From: Dipylidium caninum
Taxonomy: Eukaryota > Platyhelminthes > Cestoda > Cyclophyllidea > Dipylidiidae
Reading direction: 5' to 3'
NCBI GenBank assembly: GCA_017562135.1
Contig: QEYB01000290.1
Coordinates: 496,001 to 560,000 of the forward strand
Length of the DNA: 64,000 nucleotides
Shown piece after piece: positions 55,607 through 64,000 of this stretch (position 1 is its first letter; every line of letters begins with the position of its first letter). A model generated the notes under the pieces. The model ran no database searches and had not been told where the DNA came from. It saw only the letters and a program-made list of their open reading frames with translations. Made by a program: the position numbers and the translations under genes.

Positions 55607-56310
55607 GTTGTATTTTTTCCACGGATTCTAGGATTGTGTAAATTACGTGGGGTGCCAGCTCCCCTCTCCCCCACCCTTTTTCCCCGCTAATTTTACCTCC
55701 CCCGCCATGCGCCTCATCGCCTGCCACCAACATCTGGAATAGAATGTGCATTTGACTCTCGCCCCCGGGCCTTTCTCTCTATCCTCCCCTCGCACTTCCC
55801 TTGCGCATATATTTCCAAAGGATTTTTATCTTCTCACACGCTTTCTTCCTACGTCTGAGCCTTAATTCAATAGATCGTCTTCTATCGTTTCAACTTAGAG
55901 TTGCCTAATGAAGTGGAAAAAATCTCGGATAATTGGGAGCCACCTAAGGGCGGAGGCGAAAGGCGGAGTTTGGCGTCCCCCCGAAAGGTGGCGGAAAGCG
56001 GCTTCCTCTTATACCGCCTTGGTAATCGGATGTCGTGGAGGAAGGGGAAACGACAGAAAGCGTGTCGGTAGAAAAGACCTCAACACAACTCCCATAACGT
56101 AGTCGTTATGTCTATGTGTATGGCCAAGTCGTCTCGCCGGAGGAGCAGAGTGTACTGGCATGTGTTGGTCTTTTCCTTCAGCATTCCACACTCCGCCTCC
56201 ACCAGTCCCATTTCGTCTCCATTTGCATTGTAAACGTAGGAGTTGAGGGCATGCGGTGAAGGGCGTGGTTCGGCTGATCAGGAAGGACGGGACGGTGGCT
56301 GGATGGCTTC

Positions 56311-56497
56311 CAGCCAATCAGATCAAAGGAATTATCAAACGCGCTGAGATCGACGAATCCGTCTGATAGATAGAAAATATGGAGGATGAAAGACATTTCT
56401 TCGTTTGCCGACATGATAACTGACCGTCGTAGAGTGCAACTAACCCAGTAGGCATACACTGTGTTTTGGAGGAAGGGGAAACATCCAGCCAATCAGA
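56311..56497 (+). promoter_or_regulatory. two identical CCAAT-box-type elements
   Basis: The 13-mer CCAGCCAATCAGA occurs at 56311-56323 and again at 56485-56497. Each is preceded by an AGGAAGG-type purine stretch, so this is an imperfect direct repeat with a ~174-nt period. The element matches the classical CCAAT (NF-Y) box in both orientation and flanks. A short palindrome (GGCTGGA...TCCAGCC) overlaps the first copy. A regulatory role is inferred only from the motif; no adjacent gene start is proven. Confidence 0.35.
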
Positions 56498-59400
56498 GAA
56501 GAGGATTCACAGGGCAACATCAGGTCGACAAATTTGTCTTATCCGCACACTTTTTTGATGAATAAAACAATCTGAAGGTACCACCACAGTAAGTTGAACA
56601 AAAAATCCGACCCATCTACCATGGCTATCGTATATAACGGCTAAGTTCCAATTCTAACTCTCCACTCTCTTCAGCCTCAGACTAACCCCATCCAAGAATC
56701 ACCACGCAGAAATTGCCTTTTGAGACTAAGGTTGACGGGAGAATGTCCTTCACGCCAGCTGAGGTTGCCTCATTCCAAGCGACAGGAGTGGGTCCAATCA
56801 CTCCATCGAGTCGCGAGGTCTTCTCTTTCAAACGTCACCTGAACCGGTTGTGTCGCATGGACGTCCACTTAGTCGCAGACTACGCAAGTAGCCCCGAACT
56901 CCGGCAAAACTTCGAAGTGAAAGATTAAACATGGTGGTGGAGGTCCATTTAGCCATGAGACAAGGCGGTTACAGGGGGAAAAGAAAAGTCATAAAGTCGC
57001 CTGCTTTTCCTACTACGTGGGCAAAGGGGCTCTGGGGTTTGGTGGCGCAGGTTACTAGACGACGGACTCCTTTTCCACTCGCTCCTCCACAGCCCTTGAC
57101 TCCGACTGGGGTTTAGACTCGGCCAATTGCGCAAAACTGGCCTGCGTGGAATTAGGTCCCTTAGTTTGAACTTCACCCGACGCCTCCGACAATGCCTCAA
57201 TGGCCTTTCCATCACCCCTCTGAGAAGCATGCAGGGTTGACGATGTTTGGAGGGTTTGTGCCGACTTCAGCCTACTCTGGGCTCGGTGGTCCTCGCCGCT
57301 GACGTTATTTCTCAGCAGACCAGGAATTGCGAGGGATTTTGATTACTGTACAAGCCTCCGCCATCTTCACCTGACGTCGTGGAGCTGGCATTGAGATGGA
57401 AGGAAGTGCAACTGCGTTACTGCAACCAAAGCCGCAATGTTGTTACTCGTTAAGGCGTTAGCAGGAGAGTTGGGTATAAAACACGTCGCCACGCATACAT
57501 GGACTGGCTAACAACGACCGTCAACTTTGGCGATGAAGTTGATGTTGATGCTTATAACTAACATCTTTTATTCTATTCACTGAAACAAAAAAACATGTTG
57601 TTTAAGTCGTAGGTTATCTCATCCCTAAGCCAAGTAAGAGTGAAGAAGGGGAAAAAGGGTTTGGAACTTTGAAAACGTGCGTATTTATTTAAAATGAGTT
57701 CACTGAGAGTGAGAAGCATGCGGTGTAACGTGGGCTCGACACTTTTCGTTCAGAAAGTTTAAAGGTATTCTTCCTAGTCATTTGGTAAAATACTTCCTTA
57801 ATTGTGCGCAAGTTTGACTTCATAATCCGCGATTTTCATTTACGAATTAACACATTAAAAAACATTAAGGAGGCGTTCGGAGGAGGAGCCACTAATTAAA
57901 AACACTTGATTTTGATTTCATAAAATTCTTTGTGGCAATGCGAATATCGCGAAGGAGCCTCGAGGACTACCACCGAAAGTTGGTGATGACGAGGAGGAAA
58001 TAAGGAAGGGGACGGTGGAATGCGCCGCTAATGCAGATGACCGAGGGGGCGCTGGAGCAGGTGCAGCACACTGTGCCTCCCGTTTTTGCAGCAAATCAAC
58101 ACTTCAGAAAGTCGTAGACGCCAAGAGAAGTTATTTGGACTGAATATAAATAATGGATAAAAGTTGCACTTTTATTGTTTTCTAAATATATTTTCTACCC
58201 ATTTCATACTTTCCAACCTCTAATAATAATTAATAATCGGGTCAAGGCAGAGGATAAGTCCTTACGTTCGGCCATTTTGTCTTTCGCGGTGGGAAGTCGC
58301 CTCGTGGAGGAGGACTTGAAGACGACGAGACAATTTAGCAATCTCCTGTTGGCTGCGGTACCGCTCCAGTAGACAGGCTGAATTTGTGCATACTCCAGGA
58401 GGGTTTGAGGGGCCCCAGGCGGCGTCACCTTTGGTCTGCTCCGATTCCCTCCCTTCGACCGGGGGCGGAGACGACGGCGGCGGCTTCTACAACCGAATTG
58501 AGAGCGTGAAATCAGTCAACTGCATCCTCTGGACGATCCTTCGTGTCGAGGAGGCGCCAACGACGACTAAATGTCGACAGACTTGCAGACATGACCACTT
58601 CCACTTCCTGTCCACGCCATGCTTCTTCAAGTCTTCTACTATGAAAATGTCCGCATCTCAGAGTGAAGCGCTCAGTCGACATGAGGATGCGGAATGTCCG
58701 CCTCCTTCCTGTCGGCCGCCTTTAAGGGTCCTCGGTAGTCGCCATGTCCGCATTTTCGCCTTCCAAATACTCAACTGAGTTGAAAGAGCAGAATAGAAAA
58801 CTTGACAACGCGAAAGGGAGGAAGGAGGACGCAGTGTTCACTGGACTGTTTCCCGTTGACGGATGAGTGGGCGAGTGTGAAGACGGAATTGCGCGTCGTC
58901 AAGACGAACCGCACGTGGTACCAACAGAGTCGGACTCCGAGGTGAGATGGAAGGAGCTGAGAGGTCAGACAGAGACAGACACGTTGTGTGGAGACGAGAA
59001 GACACCAAGTGACCGCGTGGGGGGGGGGGAAACTACCCATCCGCCTGTTGGGATTGTGGACAATCTTCCTGAAAGCCCGTCTGAGGCTTCAAGGAGGGAG
59101 GAAGCGAAAGATGAAGGTGCACACCGCTAAATGCGCGGTCTAGACAGTATTTGAGACTAGTCTTTGGCTTGAGGAGCATGCGAAAGGGGGAGTCGGTGGG
59201 TCGTGGGGCTCATAAATTTAATGGTGCTGGAAGCCTTGACGACGGGCTTCCTCCTCTCACTCGTCCAGGTGGAGGCCTACGAAAAGGCGTCGGAGCCTGG
59301 AGGGAGGGTGGAAGGGAAGAGAGCGCTATCAGGAGCCATCTGGAAGACGAGCTTGCCATTTGGAAGGCTGAATTATGTCCTCTTCCACCACCACTTGCCT

Positions 59401-59673
59401 ATTCTCAGGCCATCATTTCGTCGACGAGTCAACACACCCTCCGCCACGATGCCAAATCATCGGCAGGGTGGAAGAGCAGCCGAAAATCGGCCAGAAGGAA
59501 GGAAATCCGGGTGACAGGCAGTGACAACTGGCGCGCCCTGCCATCCTTCCACCTCACCTGTGGAAATTTGCCCATTGACCAGGTTCGGGCGATCGGTCAC
59601 ACGAATTGGTGAACAGTGACGAGATGTCGCGGGTTTCTTAACCATTCTTTGTTGCTTTTTTTTAAATTTCAGA

Positions 59674-60219
59674 ATGCCTTCGCCTCCAATCTGCCCGCCA
59701 ATCATCCTGGCTGCCGCCGTCAGCATCCTCCTCGCCTGCCCTCACCACGTCCTCGCTCAACGCGACTTCCTCTTCGTCAACACCACTCGTCCGCCCCGTC
59801 GGTACTTCAATCTCACCGCGACCATCACACCGAAGCAGGATTACGTGCGACTGAAGTTACAAGCCTTCATTTTCGAGGTGACACACTACTTGAAACCCGA
59901 GAAGGCAGACGCGAGTAGCCACTTGAGGCGCCTCATGAAGCCGTTTCCCCACCTCCTCCTCGATCCCGCCTTCACCTCCACCTTCATCACCGCCTACCAC
60001 CCGCTCTCCATTCAGGCCGAGATCTGCCGCCAGTTCCAGGCCGCCCGTCGACTCAAGCCCCACGACCACGTGCCCACGAGCATATTCGTGGTCAACGACA
60101 TCGGCGCCATGGTGAACCGACCGAGGCACGACAGGCTGCTCCAACTCTTCTTCCAAATCACCGCCTCCCTCGGTCTGCCCACTCTCACCTGGATGCCCAA
60201 CCGCATTGGCGAGTTCGAG
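59674..60219 (+). CDS. first coding exon: signal peptide + NMDA-receptor-like amino-terminal domain (partial)
   Basis: The ATG lies one base after a good splice acceptor (TTTAAATTTCAG ending at 59672). The exon ends at a strong GTGAGT donor in phase 0, giving 182 residues. Residues 1-28 form a signal peptide (IILAAAVSILLACP, Ala-rich end). The rest resembles the bilobed amino-terminal domain of NMDA-type ionotropic glutamate receptors. SIQAEICRQFQ and VPTSIFVVNDIG, then LLQLFFQITASLGLPTLTW, parallel the order C-helix, GVVF-DD strand and ILDFIS..PIL of GluN2 subunits. This rests on pattern similarity recalled by eye; sequence identity is low. Downstream exons were not found on this strand before the window ends. 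It could instead belong to another periplasmic-binding-protein-like receptor. It lies in a GC-rich segment. Confidence 0.5.
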
Positions 60220-60639
60220 GTGAGTCCACTGAATTCTCTGCCCTCCGCCAATTCACTTTGCTCTCCGTCTTGCCTACGACTACGAAGGCGGTTGGCCGAG
60301 GCAGGCGACAACACGTGGTGGCGCGATTTTACGGTCACCCCACCTGCCTCGTGGTTGGGACGGTGTGGCGGTGCCAGGGACATGCCAAATGCCATGGTTG
60401 TGATCGGTGCCGAGGTGGCTGTTTCACCACCCTCCACTGCACCTTAACGAGCGACCAGTTAGGAGGGTGGACATTCTTCCCATAGGCGCATCGAAGGTCC
60501 CAGTGAGGGCGGAGGCGAGAAATGCAGGAGCACAAACCGTTGCGTGCACAGGGAAAAGAATTTGGGGCTGCTGCTTGACTTGCGGAGCACTGCCACTGCG
60601 CTTTCGACCGACACGAAAGGGGAGAGTCGGTCCGGCGTG

Positions 60640-60912
60640 GCGTGGCGTGGCGCGTGGGGAGAGCGGAGGTGGAGGGCGGCAGAGACGAGTGCTTGCCCAA
60701 CACTTTCAGTGCAAGCAGATATGGACTGCGATCGGGGAATATCACCATCTATCATGCTCCACTGCCCGTCCCCGTCCCCGTCCCCGTCCCGTCCCCGTCT
60801 CCGCCTTCATTTTGCCCCGCCCACCCGACAACCCGTCCACCCGTCCACCAGCCCACCAGTCCACCAGTCCAGAACCCCACCGACCTCCGACCGACCGCCG
60901 ACCGCCGACCGC
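60640..60912 (+). repeat. cluster of GC-rich short tandem repeats
   Basis: In order: GGCGT pentamers (~60637-60655), CCCCGT hexamers (~60767-60802), ACCAGTCC-like units (~60835-60875) and CGACCGCC units (~60885-60912). Several open frames cross them on both strands; these are artefacts of low-complexity, stop-poor sequence. Confidence 0.85.
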
Positions 60913-61936
60913 CTGCCGCACCTCGGGCTGATTTGGCCGAGGATTAAAGGCACTGCCACTGCGTTGCTCCACCCAAAGGTGATCATTTCGCCAGATATGC
61001 CCTTTCTCCTGCCACGAAACCGAGCGCTGTCGTCGCTGTCCCACCGGGTAGTTGTGGAGCCTCCACGCCACTGCATCCCCGCTGCCTTCTCTGTGGGGAC
61101 GGGAAAGTGGGCTGCTTTGTTCTCTCTTCTCCCGTCCGCCGCGTACACCACAAACGCGTTGCAGCAGCGCCACCACCGACGTGGCGATGGCCGCTGAAGG
61201 TCCCCAAAATGGGCTTCCCACGGCTTCTGTGGGTCCACAGTTGCGCGTTCGAAACTATGAAACGAGCGCTCCAGTTTTGTCTGTCACCACCTACGACCGC
61301 AATGTACGCTCAATATTTGTTATCTGAAAATTCTGAAACGCATTTTCCTCACTCATTCCGGACAACGTTGCGGTATCTCCATCGCGCTCATACTTTACCT
61401 TTCTGCGAAATCCGATGCAAACAAAGGTCGATTTACATCTACTTCTCCTGTCTGATTTCAAATTAAAATCATGACGCATCTGAAACACGCTTTGAGAAAC
61501 ATTAAGGAGGTTGCTGAGATGGCCTTCATTAGTGAAGAAGAAAGCTCGACGATGCTGCCATAAATTTCCTTCTGACACAGTTCGAGCATCGTGAAGGAGC
61601 CGCGAAGAAGACCACCGCGGAATCCGAGTCGCACAGCCAAATTTCCGTAAAAGTGGGTCAACACTTGTCTACACTTGGAATTGGCAGAAATTCCTGCATG
61701 CCAATAGAAGCTACTTCCATTGAATTTGGTGAATAATGTGGACAAAACTGAGCTTTTTTGGGTTTCCGGCCACCTCCAACGCCCGTTTCATAGTTTCGGA
61801 CGCAACAGACACGAAAGCCTTGGCCGCCGGAGTGACGGTAGAGGCAATTAAACGCCCCCTCCCAGCGGTTCCACTCACTACAACTTCACCGCCACGGCAG
61901 CGGGATAAAAATGCAAAGGGGGCGAGTTGACATTAC

Positions 61937-62201
61937 CATGACTGCGAGAGCACAGCAGCCGTAGCGGTCGGACTGTCGAACGCGTCGCCAGACGTAGCGG
62001 TAGAAGGCGTGCTCGAGGAGGAACATCACGCCGCACAGCAGCATGCCGCAGAGGAGGAGGATGAAGGCGCTGATGAAGTTTTTTCACACCCAACGTCTTG
62101 TTGGTATTCCCCAGGGTGGTCACCTTCTTGCATGCACCACTCAGCCAAAATTGCTTCCACCGATGGAATTTGCCTGAAGGCCAAATCGCAAGGTTAATAA
62201 G
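61937..62201 (-). pseudogene. exon for NMDA-receptor-like M4 region, with a 1-base frame break
   Basis: On the minus strand an acceptor (TTTTTTCAG) precedes an open stretch reading INLAIWPSG...KQFWLSGACKK. This parallels the segment before M4 in GluN2 subunits (IDLAL...LWLTGIC). After a run of six A (plus strand T6 at 62080-62085) the frame changes by one and reads NFISAFILLLCGMLLCGVMF, then LLEHAFYRYVWRRV: a hydrophobic helix followed by EH..Y, as in GluN2 M4. The exon then ends at a GTAATG donor. Five instead of six A would restore one frame. Either the base is an assembly error or the gene is broken here, so 'pseudogene' is provisional. Upstream exons (S2 lobe, M1-M3) were not found up to 64000. 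It lies on the strand opposite to the amino-terminal-domain exon 1.7 kb away. Confidence 0.55.
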
Positions 62202-62252
62202 CTGAAAAAATGCATCCCACTTCATTCTCGCCGCCTCCTCAGCCCGCATCAC

Positions 62253-62320
62253 TTCGCTTCACTCCACTCCACTCCTCCACTCCACTCCACTCCACTCCAC
62301 TCCACCACTACACTACACTC
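62253..62320 (+). repeat. (CCACT)n pentamer repeat
   Basis: Tandem CCACT units with CCTCCACT and ACTAC variants, directly next to the acceptor side of the M4-like exon. Unrelated in unit to the GGTGT/CACCA tracts inside the FAM135 repeat. Confidence 0.85.
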
Positions 62321-64000
62321 CTCTTCACCTCCGTGACTTCTCCTGGCAGGGCAGCCATGTCCGCCCCGACGGTTCTTGGCCCTTCGTGTGGGCAAATGGG
62401 CAAAGTGCGCGCAGAGACACGTCTCCAGGTCTGTCTTTACCTCGTCTCCGTGCTGCCCCTCGGCCCGAACTCCCGTCCGGTCCCTGACGGAGGGAGGAGC
62501 TGGCGGCGGTGAATCAAATTGGCGGCCACAGCCTCGGCCACACCGAGCCCACTTCCTCGACAAGTGGAGGCTTGGTTTAGACGCACCCCATTCACCTTCG
62601 CCCCATAGTTTCACGGCTTTGACACAAATTCGACTTATTTCTTCCAAAATACGCAGACAAAAAGCACCAACTCTGCCCGGATGTCTGTCGTGATGTCGGG
62701 GATGAGTTTGACAACCTACCCGGCAAGGCCGTCACAGAAGGTAAATTGTCGTGTTCGCTTTCATGCGAACTTGGCGCCATTCAACCTGATGTGATTGGAC
62801 CACGCGCTGCTTTGGCCTCCGCTTTCCCCTCACCTTCAAAGTCAAACCGTCTGCTCGGACTCTTTGACATTCCTCTGGGGAAGAATCGACAGACGGAAAT
62901 AAACGCGTGGCGAGGGATATTTTATGCGACATTGGAATTGCGGTGACCCGAAGGCGATAGACTGGGATGGGTCCGGTCATACGCTGAATAGCACGTACAC
63001 GCAGGACATTCGATGATCCTCGTGGCCAAGTAACCTTCCAGACGGGCGGGAAGGCAGTCGGAGTGGACATGCATGAGATGTGGCATGTCCGCCATATCTG
63101 ACGTTTGTTCCAGTTAGTTGGCCCTGCGTGCAGCTGTGACAGAGTGTTTGGGGCACCTTCCAATCGGATTGTGCGAGCAGATCTGCAAACTCTCCCGACA
63201 GGAAAGTGAGAGGATGTCAAGGCCATAAACTCCTTTTAACAAACCAGGAGAAAGTGTCTGTACGGCTTGGTTCGGGGGCTTTCTAGATTCCTGCTCCACC
63301 TTATCAGTGCTAAGCAGTTTAAAGAGTGACCTTGAGGCACTCTGAACGCGCGCATTTGATTGGTCAAGCAGGCCACTACGCTCGAAGACTATCTTTTACG
63401 CAAAATACGACAATTTGATGTCGTATACACCTAGAGGCGACCCAGTCTAGACTGCGTTTCGCCTCCTCATTTTTTTCAGCTCCACTTACACACTGGATGA
63501 AACTGGGTGGGAAGAGGAGTGTGAATCGGAGATTTCGAGCTCACAAATTTGGCAGAGGCTTCGGCCATACCCACTCAAGTAGACAAATTCTTCACCAAAC
63601 GCCGCTGTGGAGGCGATCATCTCACCAGTTGCTCCAGTTCGTCCAATTGAAGCCTTGAAACTGCCTCCCGATTGGCCAGGACGGCCGTCCAATCTTTATT
63701 TCCCTGGCGACATACAGTAACTCTTCACTTTCCGAGAACGGACATTGGAGAAAGCGCAAAATTCTCTCTCTTTGGTGCATCAGAATATGCAGGAGAGGGC
63801 AATAAGTTCACCATATTTCGTGATACAGTTTGGGCAAATATTGGGAAGGAGGACGTTGAAGTCAATCTTAAAGATGAGTAGGCTAGAGGCTCTTTTGTGG
63901 ACAATTCCGGCAGGTGGCCAGTGGAAAGAGGAGGATTAAAGCGAACTCACCATTTTTTTGGTATTGTAAAATGAGAGAGTTGATTTTGGGAAGCCAACGA
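62321..64000. other. right edge, no gene supported
   Basis: Contains several open frames on both strands up to 164 residues without recognisable domains. A splice-like block at ~62658-62740 (+), reading CPDVCRDVGDEFDNLPGK before a GTAAAT donor, looks exon-like but is not identified. A second candidate is 63672-63881 (+), reading KFSLFGASEYAGEG. Neither could be linked to a neighbour. Confidence 0.35.

Larger units (their letters stand above)
55207..59673. other. GC-richer stretch without a supported gene
   Basis: Begins with the presumed 3' UTR of the nuclear receptor. Contains GC-box-like CCCCGCCCC tracts (~55440-55500), a TA/TG microsatellite, and paired CCAAT-type elements near 56311 and 56485. 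GC rises towards the right. Open frames up to ~150 residues (59151-59612) have no recognised domain. It may contain promoter and 5' non-coding exons of the gene beginning at 59674. Confidence 0.45.

Noticed and set aside
59857..60437. long minus-strand open frames opposite the receptor-like exon
   Set aside because: They are antisense shadows of a GC-rich coding exon and adjacent stop-poor repeats; the plus strand has signal peptide, acceptor and donor.
60544..61238. 217- and 143-residue open frames on both strands
   Set aside because: They run across GC-rich tandem repeats and encode Pro/Arg low-complexity sequence only.

Overview
This is eukaryotic genomic DNA with intron-rich genes. It most resembles a parasitic flatworm, probably a cestode. 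That placement is an inference. It rests on many extremely short introns (31-46 nt) beside introns of 1-2 kb, moderate GC, and a nuclear receptor of flatworm-like style. No single sequence in the window proves the taxon. Exons were assembled by eye from reading frame, GT..AG (once GC..AG) boundaries, intron phase and recalled similarity to animal families.

Layout. (1) 2-565 (+) is the C-terminal end of an unidentified protein with an acidic tail. (2) 2072-19191 (+) is a 19-exon FAM135 gene (DUF3657 plus DUF676 serine lipase). All exon phases join to one 1,384-residue reading frame. Two introns carry copies of the same ~1 kb repeat in opposite orientation. (3) 19938-22309 (+) is a five-exon calcyphosine-like EF-hand gene. 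(4) 23294-25001 (+) is a two-exon gene for a secreted or type I membrane protein with thrombospondin type-1 and Ig-like segments. (5) 25621-27518 (+) is NOP56. (6) 28277-32902 (-) is NCBP1 (CBP80), convergent with NOP56. (7) 33268-35619 (-) is the eIF2B gamma subunit, in tandem upstream of NCBP1. (8) About 8.5 kb follows with no gene I can support. (9) 44161-55206 (+) is an eight-exon nuclear receptor whose start codon lies directly before the first zinc cysteine. (10) 55207-59673 is mostly non-coding, with GC-rich and microsatellite tracts. (11) 59674-60219 (+) is a first coding exon with a signal peptide, resembling the amino-terminal domain of an NMDA-type glutamate receptor. (12) 61937-62201 (-) is an exon resembling the last membrane segment (M4) of an NMDA receptor, on the opposite strand.

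The recognised genes are mainly conserved housekeeping functions: box C/D snoRNP assembly (NOP56), nuclear cap binding (NCBP1) and translation initiation (eIF2B gamma). Beside them are signalling genes (nuclear receptor, glutamate-receptor-like exons, EF-hand protein, TSP1/Ig membrane protein). They do not form one pathway. Reading-frame breaks in NOP56, the M4 exon and possibly NCBP1 lie in conserved sequence and look like small indels. Assembly error should be excluded before any biological reading.
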